NCBI RefSeq assembly: GCF_000013085.1
Contig: NC_007643.1
Coordinates: 4,184,501 to 4,248,500 of the forward strand
Length of the DNA stretch: 64,000 nt
Source: Rhodospirillum rubrum ATCC 11170
GTDB taxonomy: Bacteria > Pseudomonadota > Alphaproteobacteria > Rhodospirillales > Rhodospirillaceae
Direction of reading: 5' to 3'
Positions 15,753-25,413 of the stretch are shown piece after piece (position 1 is the first letter of the stretch; each line of letters begins with the position of its first letter). The notes below the pieces were generated by a model. The model ran no database searches. It was not told where the DNA came from and was given only the letters and a program-made list of their open reading frames with translations. Position numbers and translations under genes: made by a program.

Positions 15753-17357
15753 TCAACGACACGATCCCAGGCCACCGGGGATCAGCAAATAGCCCAAAGG
15801 CGGGGCCGGGCGGCCCGACAGGGCAAGGGTGGCGCCCTCCAGTCGGCCGCCGTGCCAGCCCTCTGGGGCGGCGGCCGGCAGCCCCAGGCGGGCGAACAAG
15901 GCGCCCGGATCGGCAAGGCTGGGGGCATCGGCCGCGTCCAGGATCAGGCAGTCGCCGCCCTCGCTGTGAAGGGGCGGCACGAAGCCGCCGGCCTGGGCGT
16001 CGAGCGGCCGCAAGAAGCGGCTATCGGCCAGCCACGGCCGCAGATTGACCAGCGGCAGGCTATGGACCGGGCTGAGCTGAAGCACCGTGCCCCGGGTGAA
16101 GCCGGCCGCCTTCAGATCCTTGGCCCAGGTCTCATAGGGCAGGACGATGCCGCATTTGCCGGTGCAGGTCGTCGCCGTCTTCCAGGTGAACTGGCCCAAA
16201 GCCAGGGCGCTGACGACGCAAAGCCCCAGGGCGATCAGGCCGAACAGCCCGCGCGCGCCGCCGCCGACTTGGGGCGAATCGGCCAGCCAAGCGATCAACG
16301 GCACCAGGGCGAAGGCCAGGAAGAACAGGTGATGGGCATCGATGCGGGTGGCGAGGCCAAGCAGCACGAGAGCGGCGAACAGCCCGACATACAGCAGCGG
16401 GCACAGCGCGGCGAAGGCCAGCGGCCAGCGCTCGGGCGTTTGCGCCGCCAGGGTGGGGCCCGACCGTCTGACGAAACGGCGGTGGAACACCATCAGGGCG
16501 AGGACGGCGCCGGGCATCAGCATGTCAAAGCCGTGCTGGGCCAATCCGCCGAAACCCGACAGCACGCCGCTTATCCAAAGGGTCGGCGTCTCCACCCCCA
16601 TCTTGGCGCGGTAGAGGGCGAGGAACCCCTGGGGATCAAGGAAATGGGCGGCGGTCGCCGGCCCGGCCACCGCCAGGGCGGCCAGGGCGCTAAGCAGCAG
16701 GCGGCGGTCAAGCAGGGCGCGGCGCGTCGGTTCGACCATCAGTCCGGCGCCGATCACCGCGACCAGCACCAGGGCGTAGTTGTATTTGGTCAGAAGCCCC
16801 AGGCCGACGATGCCGCCCAGTACCAGATAGCGCCGCGCCGTCGGCTGTCTTGCGGTTTCCAGCGCGGCCCAGACCGTAGCGATCGCCACCAGCAGCAGCA
16901 GCAGGCTATGGCTGAGGTTGATGAACACGTAAAACGCCGTGTGCAGCAAGGTGGCCGGGGCCAGCAGGCACAGGGCCTGAACCCGGGGATCGGCGGTGAT
17001 CTGGCGGGCGACCAGCAGCGTCGCGCCATAGGCCAGCAGCACGATGACGGCGATCAGCCCGCGCAGGCTGGCCAGACTCGGACCAAACAGCGTTTCGGCG
17101 GCCCAGGCCAGCCACCCCATCAGCGGCGGGTTCAGCGCGTCATAGACCAGGGCCAGGGTCTGGCCGTGGAGCAGCAGTTCGGCGTCATCGTTGCGTCCGC
17201 CGGTCCAAAAGACCGCCTGGAAAGCGGCGATGAGCGCCAGATAGACCCCAAGCAAGACCAGCAGCCGCCAGGGATGGCCAAGCAGCCCCCTGTCGACGGC
17301 CAAAGCCGGACGCGCCAGCGCGCCGGTAAACCCGGGCCCGCGACGGCGGCGGCTCAC
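15753..17357 (-). CDS. Membrane glycosyltransferase, GT39/ArnT-like
   Basis: A 534-residue protein with roughly ten membrane helices and a C-terminal periplasmic domain. The first periplasmic loop (FWTGGRNDDAELLLHGQ) carries an acidic pair as in dolichyl/undecaprenyl-phosphate-sugar transferases, and the following PPLMGWLAW is typical of the family. It should use a polyprenyl-phosphate sugar to modify lipid A, a glycan or a protein in the periplasm. The GTG start overlaps the TGA of rsmB (GTGA), so it is translationally coupled to it. Confidence 0.8.
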   Translation of the reverse strand: MSRRRRGPGFTGALARPALAVDRGLLGHPWRLLVLLGVYLALIAAFQAVFWTGGRNDDAELLLHGQTLALVYDALNPPLMGWLAWAAETLFGPSLASLRGLIAVIVLLAYGATLLVARQITADPRVQALCLLAPATLLHTAFYVFINLSHSLLLLLVAIATVWAALETARQPTARRYLVLGGIVGLGLLTKYNYALVLVAVIGAGLMVEPTRRALLDRRLLLSALAALAVAGPATAAHFLDPQGFLALYRAKMGVETPTLWISGVLSGFGGLAQHGFDMLMPGAVLALMVFHRRFVRRSGPTLAAQTPERWPLAFAALCPLLYVGLFAALVLLGLATRIDAHHLFFLAFALVPLIAWLADSPQVGGGARGLFGLIALGLCVVSALALGQFTWKTATTCTGKCGIVLPYETWAKDLKAAGFTRGTVLQLSPVHSLPLVNLRPWLADSRFLRPLDAQAGGFVPPLHSEGGDCLILDAADAPSLADPGALFARLGLPAAAPEGWHGGRLEGATLALSGRPAPPLGYLLIPGGLGSCR

Positions 17358-18670
17358 CGCGGCGCGTCCCCGCGAACCAGCCGGGCGATGAAGAAGCCAT
17401 CAAGGCCGCCCACGGCGTCGAGGTGAAAGGGAAACAGCCGGACATCGCCCTCGGCGGTGATCATCTCGTCGCTCACCCCGCCTTCGCCGGCGGTGATCGG
17501 CTTGCGGCTGATCTCGGGGCTGCGGGCGAGCAGGGCTTCGATGCGCGGGGCGGCCTCCTCGGGTTGAAGCGAGCAGACGCAGTAAACGATCACGCCGCCC
17601 GGACGTACCAGCCGCACGGCGGCGTCAAGCAGCGAGTCCTGAAGGGCGGCCAGCGCCGCGGCGTCGCCCGGCCGCTTGAGCCAGGGCGCGTCGGGATGGC
17701 GGCGGAAGGTGCCGGTGGCCGTGCAGGGCGCATCGACCAACACCACATCGGCTTGCTGGCCGTCCGTAAGGGTGAAGGTCAGGGCGTCGCCCTCGACCAC
17801 GTTCACCGCGTCGCCCAGGCCGGTGCGTTCCAGGTTCTCGCGCAGGCGGGCGAGGCGGGTCGCCGAGCGGTCGACCGCCCAGACTTGGGCGCCGGCGGCG
17901 GCCAGTTGAAGGGTCTTGCCACCGGGGGCGGCGCAGAAATCAACGACGCGGGCGCCCTTGAGCGGCACCCCGGCCAGCAGCACCGGCAGGGCGGCGGCGG
18001 CGTCTTGCACCCACCATTGGCCCTCGGTGAAGCCCGCCAACTCGCGCACGGCGGTGGCGGTGGGCAGGCGGACCGAACCGCCGGGCAGGGCCAGCCCGCC
18101 GACCAGCTCGGCCAACGCCCCGCCATCGCCGTCGCGCGGCGTCAGATCAAGGGGCGCCTCGCGGCCGCAGGCCTCGGCCAGACGGGCCGCCGTCTCGGCC
18201 CCATAGGCGGCGATCCAGCTTTGACCCAGCCAGCGCGGCAGATCGGCCAAGGGATCGTCAAAGCCGGCCAGCCGGGCGGCGCCGTGATCGGCGACCTTGC
18301 GCAAAACCGCGTTGATCAGCCCGGCATAGGGGGCGAGCCGGCGCACGCGGGCGACATCGACCGAGGTGGCGACGGCGGCATGGGGGGGCGTGTCAAGGAA
18401 CAGCATCTGGGCGGCGCCCAGGCGCAGGATATGCTTGGCGCCGACCGCCCGGCGCGGCAGCGGCCGGTCGAGGAAAGTCTTGATGACCTTTTCCAGGCGA
18501 CCCATCCGTCGCAGCGTGGTGGCGGCGAGCAGGCGGGCGAAGGCCCGGTCGCGCGGCTCCAGCTTGCGCGTCGCCGCGTCGAAAACGTCGTCCAGGGGCC
18601 GGCCGTGATCGAGAACGGCCGAGAGGAGGTCGAGCGCGGCGGCCCGCGTGGCGGTGGCGGTATCCTTCAT
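17354..18670 (-). CDS. rsmB: 16S rRNA (cytosine-967 C5) methyltransferase
   Basis: A 438-residue RsmB (Fmu/Sun). The N-terminal NusB-like domain (about 1-135) is followed by the Rossmann methyltransferase domain with DFCAAPGGKTLQLA, VDAPCTATGTFRRHPD and the second catalytic cysteine in VYCVCSLQPEE. It methylates C967 of 16S rRNA using SAM. The start at 18670 gives the usual N-terminus, although its ribosome site is weak. It heads the minus-strand operon that continues into the glycan genes; the link is probably only transcriptional. Confidence 0.92.
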   Translation of the reverse strand: MKDTATATRAAALDLLSAVLDHGRPLDDVFDAATRKLEPRDRAFARLLAATTLRRMGRLEKVIKTFLDRPLPRRAVGAKHILRLGAAQMLFLDTPPHAAVATSVDVARVRRLAPYAGLINAVLRKVADHGAARLAGFDDPLADLPRWLGQSWIAAYGAETAARLAEACGREAPLDLTPRDGDGGALAELVGGLALPGGSVRLPTATAVRELAGFTEGQWWVQDAAAALPVLLAGVPLKGARVVDFCAAPGGKTLQLAAAGAQVWAVDRSATRLARLRENLERTGLGDAVNVVEGDALTFTLTDGQQADVVLVDAPCTATGTFRRHPDAPWLKRPGDAAALAALQDSLLDAAVRLVRPGGVIVYCVCSLQPEEAAPRIEALLARSPEISRKPITAGEGGVSDEMITAEGDVRLFPFHLDAVGGLDGFFIARLVRGDAPR

Positions 18671-18745
18671 GGGGCGGTTTGTACGCCGCCCTTCGGGGGT
18701 AGGCAATGGAAATGGGCGGGAAAGGACGGGGGGAAAGGGCCGGGG

Positions 18746-20050
18746 TCAGCCCCGGGGGGCGCGGGTCTTGACCAGCAGGCCGAGGCCGGCGACCAGGAAA
18801 ACCACCACGGTGGCCATGCCGAGGCGCTGACTGCCGCTTAGATCGGTCGCCAGACCGACGGCCAGCGGTCCGGCGAAGGCGCTGATCTTGCCGGTCAGGG
18901 CGAAAAGCCCGAATAATTCGCCGCGCCTGTCGGGCGGGGCGACGCGGGCGATATGGGTGCGGCTGGCTGCCTGCACCGGGCCGAAGAAAATCCCCATGGT
19001 CAAAGCCAGACCGACGAACCATGCGGTGTCTTCGACCAGAAGAACGGCGACGCAAAAACCGATCAGGCCGATCAGGCCGACAACGATGGTGCGCGGCGAG
19101 CCCAGCCAGTCGTCGATCCAGCCAAAGGCGAAGGCCCCCAGCCCGGCGGTGATGTTCAGCCCGATGCCAAACACGATGATCTGATCAAAGCCCATGTCGA
19201 AGGTGCCGGCGGCATAGATGCCGCCAAAGGCGAACAGGGTGTTCAGCCCTTCGGTGTAGAGCATGCGCGCCAGCAGAAACCAGCCCAGCCGGGGATCGCC
19301 GCGAAACAGCGCCGGCAGGCCCTTCAGGCTGTCAATCGCCCCGCGCGCCGCCGCGCCCAAGGCCAGAACCCGCCCGGTCGGCCGCTCGGGCACGAAGGCG
19401 AACAGCGGCCAGCCGAAAACCACGAACCACAGGGCGACCAGCACCAGGGTGGCGCGCACCGGCTCGGCGGCGGCCTTGTCCAGGCCGAAGGGCGGCGGAT
19501 CGGCCTGAACCAGGGCGAGCAGGGCGATGACCAGACAGGCCAGCCCGCCGGCATAGCCCAACCCCCAGGCCCAGCCCGAAAGGCGGCCCATGCGCTCGGG
19601 CGTCGTCACATCGGGCAACATGGCGTTGTAGAAGACGCCGCCGATCTCGAAGGCGGCGTTCGACAGCGCCGCCAGCACCAGGGCGGCCAACAGGAAGGCC
19701 GGGTCGGGGCGGATCGTCCACATCAAGGCGGTGGAGGCGACGCACAGCAGACTGAACAGGCCAAGCCAAGGCTTGCGCCGGCCGCTGTGGTCGGCCACGG
19801 CGCCGAAGATCGGGGCGAGCAGGGCGATCAGCAGCCCCGAAGCGCCCATGGCATAACCCCAGGCCGCCGTTCCCGCTTCGGGCGTCGCCGCCACCGCCTT
19901 GGTCACATAGGCCGAAAAAACGAAGGTGGCGACGACGGTGGGATAGCCCGAATTGGCGAAATCGAACAGGCACCACGAAAAAGCCGCGCCGCGACCGGGC
20001 GGCGCAGCGGCGGCGCCCCCGGTCACGGGCCGCGGTCGGGCTGTCGTCAA
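18746..20050 (-). CDS. MFS transporter, UMF1/Atg22-like family
   Basis: A major facilitator of up to 434 residues with about 12 membrane helices. The N-terminal WCLFDFANSGYPTVV and the loop VADHSGRRKPWL are hallmarks of the UMF1 (Atg22-like) family, whose bacterial substrates are largely unknown. The longest reading starts at TTG 20050, overlapping the stop of the upstream small gene; GTG 20026 is an alternative. It is expressed downstream of the glutamate dehydrogenase and the 119-residue protein, so export of an amino acid or metabolite is possible but not shown. Confidence 0.78.
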   Translation of the reverse strand: MTTARPRPVTGGAAAAPPGRGAAFSWCLFDFANSGYPTVVATFVFSAYVTKAVAATPEAGTAAWGYAMGASGLLIALLAPIFGAVADHSGRRKPWLGLFSLLCVASTALMWTIRPDPAFLLAALVLAALSNAAFEIGGVFYNAMLPDVTTPERMGRLSGWAWGLGYAGGLACLVIALLALVQADPPPFGLDKAAAEPVRATLVLVALWFVVFGWPLFAFVPERPTGRVLALGAAARGAIDSLKGLPALFRGDPRLGWFLLARMLYTEGLNTLFAFGGIYAAGTFDMGFDQIIVFGIGLNITAGLGAFAFGWIDDWLGSPRTIVVGLIGLIGFCVAVLLVEDTAWFVGLALTMGIFFGPVQAASRTHIARVAPPDRRGELFGLFALTGKISAFAGPLAVGLATDLSGSQRLGMATVVVFLVAGLGLLVKTRAPRG

Positions 20051-20406
20051 TGGGACTCGGCGCCGTGGGCGGCGTTGTGCAGCACCTTGTCGCGCACGCC
20101 GGTCTCATAGGTCAGGCCCGAGGGGGTCAGGGTCAGGGCCGCCGGATAGGCGCCCTTGATCAGGCCCTTGCGCTCGAGCGCCGCCCAGACGGCGGGGTTG
20201 GTCATCCCCGTCGCATCCGCCGTGCTCATCATATAGGACCCGACGTGCATGTGGTCGCCATGGGCGTGGGGCAGCGAGCCGATCGTCACCTCGCCGGTTT
20301 CGCCATCGGGGGTGGCTCGTCCCGAATCCTCGGCCAAAGCCTGGAACAGGGCCAGGGTTTTGAGCTGCAAAGGGTTCAGTTTCTGCGGGTTGCGTTTCAT
20401 CTGCAT
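20047..20406 (-). CDS. Conserved-looking small protein of unknown function
   Basis: A 119-residue soluble protein with no recognised domain. It begins with a basic segment NPQKLNPLQLKTLALFQALAE, has a His-rich stretch SLPHAHGDHMHVG (about 44-56) that could bind a metal, and ends with AAHGAESH. The middle (NPAVWAALERKGLI) looks like the recognition part of a small winged-helix domain, but this is weak. It begins 5 bases after the stop of the glutamate dehydrogenase gene and its stop overlaps the start of the MFS gene, so it is surely part of that operon. Confidence 0.72.
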   Translation of the reverse strand: MQMKRNPQKLNPLQLKTLALFQALAEDSGRATPDGETGEVTIGSLPHAHGDHMHVGSYMMSTADATGMTNPAVWAALERKGLIKGAYPAALTLTPSGLTYETGVRDKVLHNAAHGAESH

Positions 20407-20410
20407 CGGG

Positions 20411-23400
20411 TCATAGTCCGGAAAGGGCGCGGAATTGCCGCGCGGCCACGGTCAACATCGCCAGATCAACACTCGGCGCGCCCCGCAGTTCAGACAGAAG
20501 CTGGGCGGTGCGCTCGACCACCTTGGGATTGGTGCCCTTCCAGCAGGCCACCGCCCCGGCCGGATCATCGACCTCGCCGGAGCAATCCAGGGCGGCCAGG
20601 GCCAGATGGCGTTGCTGGACGAACAGGTCCTCCACGATGGCCGAAACCGCGAGCTTGGTCCAGTGGCTGCCGTGGTCGAGCTCTTCGGCCTTGCCGCGCA
20701 TCCAGGCCATGCCGAATTCGGCGCCGACGCGGAAATAAAGGGCGGCGACCCGGTCGATCGGCAAGGACCGCAAGCTGGCGATGCGGGCGATATCATTGGC
20801 CGCGGCCAGACCATCGACCCCGGCGACGACGCGGGCGAGGGCGATCGGAACCCCGGCTTCGACCAGGGTGGCGATGCGCTGATCGGCGATCGGACGCTGA
20901 TCCTCGGCCAGGATATCGGGCAAATGGTCGGCCAGCACGCCGGCGGCTTCGGCCAAAGGCGCCCCGGCGGCGGCCAGATCGAGCGGCCAGACGCCATTGC
21001 GCAGCAGCCACAGCGTCGAATGGGCGATCAGCCGGTTGATGTCCTTGAGCAGGGTCAGCTGAACGGCCGCCGGCACTTTGCCATCAAGCGCCTCGATCGC
21101 CGCCCACAGGCCGCGCAGGCCATAGGCGTCGCGGGTGACGATATAGGCCCGCGCCACATCCGACGGGTTCATGCCGGTGCGCTCGATCATCTGGGTGACG
21201 AAGGTGCCGCCAACGCGATTGATCATCGAATTGGTGGCGACGGTGGCGATGATCTCGCGTTTCAGGCGGTGGTTCTGCAGGGCCTCGGGGAAGCGTTCGC
21301 CGAGGACGGCGGGGAAGTAGCGCACCAGATCGCCCTGAAGGGCGGGATCGTCGGGCAGGTCGCTGTCGACGATCTCGTCAAACAGCCACAGCTTGGCATA
21401 GGGCATCAGCACCGCCACCTCGGGCCGGGTCAGGCCGCGCCCCTGGGCGGCGCGTTCGGCCAGGGTGTCGTCGTCGGGCAGGAATTCCAGGGCGCGGTCC
21501 AGGCGGCCGGCCCGCTCGAGCAGGCGCATGAAGCGGCCCTGGTGATCAAGCACCTCGCTGTCTTGGGCGACGGTCAGGCTGATCGCCTGGGTCTGCAAGG
21601 TGTTGTGGCGCAGCACCAGGGCGGCGACGTCGTCGGTCATGGCGCCGAGCAGGGCGTTGCGTTGCTTGGCCGTCATATCGCCGGCGCGTAGCACGCCGTC
21701 GAGCAGGATCTTGATATTGACCTCGTGATCGGAGCAATCGACCCCGGCCGAATTATCGATGGCGTCGGTGTTGATTCGCCCGCCTTTCAGGGCGTATTCG
21801 ATGCGCCCGCGCTGGGTGACGCCCAGATTGGCGCCTTCTCCCACCACTTTGGCCCGGATATCGGCGCCATCGACGCGCAGCGCGTCATTGGCGCGGTCGC
21901 CGACCTGGATATCGGTCTCGCCGCGCGCCTTGATGTAGGTGCCGATGCCGCCGAACCACAAAAGATCGACCTCGGCGGTCAGCAGGGCGCGGATCAGTTC
22001 GGTCGGCGTCACCCGATCGCGGGTGAAGCCGAAGAGGGCGCGGATTTCCGGGGTCAGGGTGATCTGCTTGGCCCGGCGCTCATAGATCGCCCCGCCGGCG
22101 GAAAGCTTGCTCGCGTCGTAATCGCTCCAGGCCGAGCGCGGCAGGCGGAACAGCCGCTCGCGTTCGGCGAAGGCGACCGCCGGATCGGGCGCCGGATCGA
22201 CGAAGATGTGCTGATGGTTGAAGGCGCCGATCAGGCGCAGGGCGGGGGAAAGCTGCAAGGCGTTGCCGAACACATCGCCGCTCATGTCGCCAACGCCGAT
22301 CACCGTCGTTGGCTCGCTTTGGATGTCGCGGCCCTGTTCGCGGAAGTGGCGCTTGACCGCCTCCCAGGCGCCGCGCGCCGTGATGCCCATGGCCTTGTGG
22401 TCATAGCCGTTGGAGCCGCCCGAGGCGAAGGCGTCAGACAGCCAGAAGCCGTAATCGGCCGAAACGCCATTGGCGATATCGGAGAAGGTGGCGGTTCCCT
22501 TGTCGGCGGCGACCACCAGATAGGGATCGTCGCCATCGTGGCGGACGACGCGGGGCGGCGGCACCACGTGGTCGCCATCCAGATTGTCGGTCAGGTCAAG
22601 CAGCCCGGCCATCAGGATCTTATAGCAGGCGATGCCCTCGGCCAGCAGGGCCTCGCGGCCGGCGTCGACCGGCGGCTTCTTGACGACGAAGCCGCCCTTG
22701 GAGCCAACGGGAACGATCACCGCGTTCTTGACCATCTGGGCCTTCATCAGCCCCAGGACCTCGGTGCGGAAATCCTCGCGGCGGTCCGACCAGCGGATGC
22801 CGCCGCGCGCCACCTTGCCGCCGCGCAAATGGATGGCCTCGACGCGCGGACTATAGACGAAAACCTCGACCCAGGGGCGCGGCGCCGGCAGCTCATCGAT
22901 GGCGCGGCTGTCGAGCTTGATCGACAGATAGGGCTTGGCGGCCCCGTCGGCGCCAAGCTGGTAGTGATTGGTGCGCAGGCTCGAGGTCACGAGGTTGAGG
23001 TATCGTCGTAAAATGCGGTCCTCGTCGGGGCTGTCCACCCCATCGAGGGCCTGACGGATCGCCTCGACGATCCTCGCCTCTTCGGGTGCGCGGTCCACGG
23101 TGGCGTCGCCGCTCGCCCGCGCCGCGCCGTTGGGGCTGTCGGGATCGAAGCGGGCCTCGAACAAGGCGACAAGCAGGGCGGCGATATCGGGATGGGCGGC
23201 CATCGTCTCCTCGATGGCGGCTTGGCTCGACGGGAAGGCGGCCTGACGCAGGAAGCGCGAATAGGCGCGCAAGATCACCACCTGACGCCAGGTCAGGCCG
23301 GCCAGAACCACCAGCTTGTTGAAGCCGTCGTTCTCGATGTCGCCGCGCCACAGCCGGGCGAAGCTGTCTTGGAACGACTGGCGGACCTTGCCGATGTCCA

Positions 23401-25288
23401 GCCCGCCGCCGCCGCGTAGCGTCATCAGGAAATCATGGACCCACGCCGCCTGGGGTCCGCTCTCACCCTGGGGGCGGACCTTGAAGGGCACCTCGCCCAT
23501 GACCTTGAAGCCCATGTTCTCAAGCATCGGCAGCACGTCCGACAAGGGCAGCGCCTTGCCCGGAGTGAAGACCTTGAAGCGCACCTCGTGGTCGGCGTCC
23601 TCGATCGAACGGTAGAGCGTCATGGCGAAGCCGCTCTCGCCCAGGGCCTCGTCGATGCGGGCGATATCGCCCACGGCCTGAACGGCGGTCACCCGCTCGC
23701 GGTAGCCGGCGGGGAAGGCCTTGGCATAGCGGGTGAACTGGCGCAGCCCGGTTTCCTCGCCGCGCGCGGCGACCAGGGCGTCGTGCAGGTGGTCCGACCA
23801 ACTGCGCGCCGCCTCGGCCACCCGCCGCTCGATTTCGCTCGATTCATACTGGGGCAACTGGCCCGGGGTGGTGCCGACGATGAAATGAATGCGCGCCAGC
23901 GGCGCGTCGGAAACCAGGGTGGAGAACGAGTCGACCCTGCCGTTCAGGGCGCGTTCGAGGATATCCTGAATGGCCAGCCGCAGCGCCGTGTCGTGGCGAT
24001 CGCGCGGCACGAAGACCAGACACGAGATGAAGCGCTGGAACTCGTCCTGGCGCAGGAACAGGGCGGTGCGCTGACGTTCTTGCAGATGCAAGATGCCCAG
24101 CGCGGTGGCCAGAAGCTGATCCTCGCTCATCTGGAACAACTCGTCGCGCGGCAGGTTCTCCAGGATGTTCATCAGCTTCTTGCCGTCGTGACTATGCGAC
24201 GGCAGGGCGGAGCGACCGACCACCCGCTCGATCTTGGTGCGCAGCATCGGCACGACCGAGGGGGAACTGGTGTAGACATCGGCGGTGAACAGGCCGACGA
24301 ACAGCCGCAGGCCGATCACCCGCGTTCCCTCCTCGTCGAAATCCTTGATGCCGATGGCGTCCATCGCCACCGGCCGGTGGACGCGGGCGCGTTCGCTGCT
24401 TTTGGTGATGATCAGCGTCGTACGCTGGTCGACGAAGGCCCGCACCTCCTCGGGCAAGCTGGCGAGATTGCGCAATTCGCCAAAGGCCTTGGCCTCGGGT
24501 GAGCGCAAGATGCCAAGCCCCGGCTCGGGAACGGCCACCCCGGTGGACTGGCCGGGGGGGAAGGCATAGGTGCGATAGCCGAGGAAGGTGAAATGGTCGT
24601 CTTGCAGCCAACGCAGGAAATCCCGCGCCTCGCCCAGGTCTTGCGCCATCTGCTGGTCACCGACGGGCAGGGTCTCCAACGCGCCGGCGATCGTCCGGCA
24701 GGTCTCGCGCATCGCCAGCCAGTCTTCCACCGCCGCCCGCACCGCCGCCAGCACCGCTTCGGCCCCCTGGGCGGCCCTGGTCAGGCGGGCCGGATCGGAT
24801 TGCTCGGTCACCTCGATATGCATCACCGATTCGGCAAGGCCGGTCGGATGGGTCATCGGGCCGACATCGGACAATAGGCCGTCCTCGTCGCGCACGAAGC
24901 GCATGATCGGGTGGATGGCCAGACGAACGCCGAGATCGAGACGTCCCAGCTCGGCGGTCAGGGAATCAACCAAAAAGGGCATGTCGTCATTGATGACCTC
25001 GACCACCGTATGGTCGCAGCGCCAGCCATGTTCTTCCAGCGTCGGATTGAAAACGCGCACCTTGGGCCGGCCGATGGTTCGCCGGCGGGCGAAGGCCCAC
25101 AGCGACAGCGCCTGGGCGTAGAGCACTTCGGCCGGGCGGGGAAGCAGGTCGTCGGGGGGGACGTTGGCGAGATAGAGGCGGATGAAGCGCGCCGCCGGTT
25201 CTGCGGCGGCCGGGTCCAGCCTGTCGTTCGCCAGAGCGACCACCTTGTCAATCAAATCGTCCTTCCGAGCGTCGCCCTGCTGGTCCAT
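20411..25288 (-). CDS. gdhB: NAD-specific glutamate dehydrogenase, large (180-kDa class)
   Basis: A 1625-residue enzyme of the large bacterial GDH class (about 1600 residues), which converts glutamate to 2-oxoglutarate and ammonium with NAD and serves mainly in glutamate breakdown. The N-terminal half holds regulatory ACT-like regions (DDMPFLVDSLTAELGR). The catalytic part near residues 820-1000 contains RGGIRWSDRREDFRTEV and the nucleophilic-lysine region VGSKGGFVVKKPP, then GVGDMSGDVFGN for dinucleotide binding. The ATG 25288 has GGAG upstream. It is divergent from the LivF-like gene. Confidence 0.93.
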   Translation of the reverse strand: MDQQGDARKDDLIDKVVALANDRLDPAAAEPAARFIRLYLANVPPDDLLPRPAEVLYAQALSLWAFARRRTIGRPKVRVFNPTLEEHGWRCDHTVVEVINDDMPFLVDSLTAELGRLDLGVRLAIHPIMRFVRDEDGLLSDVGPMTHPTGLAESVMHIEVTEQSDPARLTRAAQGAEAVLAAVRAAVEDWLAMRETCRTIAGALETLPVGDQQMAQDLGEARDFLRWLQDDHFTFLGYRTYAFPPGQSTGVAVPEPGLGILRSPEAKAFGELRNLASLPEEVRAFVDQRTTLIITKSSERARVHRPVAMDAIGIKDFDEEGTRVIGLRLFVGLFTADVYTSSPSVVPMLRTKIERVVGRSALPSHSHDGKKLMNILENLPRDELFQMSEDQLLATALGILHLQERQRTALFLRQDEFQRFISCLVFVPRDRHDTALRLAIQDILERALNGRVDSFSTLVSDAPLARIHFIVGTTPGQLPQYESSEIERRVAEAARSWSDHLHDALVAARGEETGLRQFTRYAKAFPAGYRERVTAVQAVGDIARIDEALGESGFAMTLYRSIEDADHEVRFKVFTPGKALPLSDVLPMLENMGFKVMGEVPFKVRPQGESGPQAAWVHDFLMTLRGGGGLDIGKVRQSFQDSFARLWRGDIENDGFNKLVVLAGLTWRQVVILRAYSRFLRQAAFPSSQAAIEETMAAHPDIAALLVALFEARFDPDSPNGAARASGDATVDRAPEEARIVEAIRQALDGVDSPDEDRILRRYLNLVTSSLRTNHYQLGADGAAKPYLSIKLDSRAIDELPAPRPWVEVFVYSPRVEAIHLRGGKVARGGIRWSDRREDFRTEVLGLMKAQMVKNAVIVPVGSKGGFVVKKPPVDAGREALLAEGIACYKILMAGLLDLTDNLDGDHVVPPPRVVRHDGDDPYLVVAADKGTATFSDIANGVSADYGFWLSDAFASGGSNGYDHKAMGITARGAWEAVKRHFREQGRDIQSEPTTVIGVGDMSGDVFGNALQLSPALRLIGAFNHQHIFVDPAPDPAVAFAERERLFRLPRSAWSDYDASKLSAGGAIYERRAKQITLTPEIRALFGFTRDRVTPTELIRALLTAEVDLLWFGGIGTYIKARGETDIQVGDRANDALRVDGADIRAKVVGEGANLGVTQRGRIEYALKGGRINTDAIDNSAGVDCSDHEVNIKILLDGVLRAGDMTAKQRNALLGAMTDDVAALVLRHNTLQTQAISLTVAQDSEVLDHQGRFMRLLERAGRLDRALEFLPDDDTLAERAAQGRGLTRPEVAVLMPYAKLWLFDEIVDSDLPDDPALQGDLVRYFPAVLGERFPEALQNHRLKREIIATVATNSMINRVGGTFVTQMIERTGMNPSDVARAYIVTRDAYGLRGLWAAIEALDGKVPAAVQLTLLKDINRLIAHSTLWLLRNGVWPLDLAAAGAPLAEAAGVLADHLPDILAEDQRPIADQRIATLVEAGVPIALARVVAGVDGLAAANDIARIASLRSLPIDRVAALYFRVGAEFGMAWMRGKAEELDHGSHWTKLAVSAIVEDLFVQQRHLALAALDCSGEVDDPAGAVACWKGTNPKVVERTAQLLSELRGAPSVDLAMLTVAARQFRALSGL

Positions 25289-25413
25289 GGGGGATGTCTC
25301 CAGTTTCCGATAAGTGAGCTTGGATATAGCACAGGCGGTGGCAAAGTTCCTTGAAATTACATATGTTTGCAGCGCACCCATGGCGAGGGGGCGGGTAGGC
25401 GAAAGGGCGCGAA

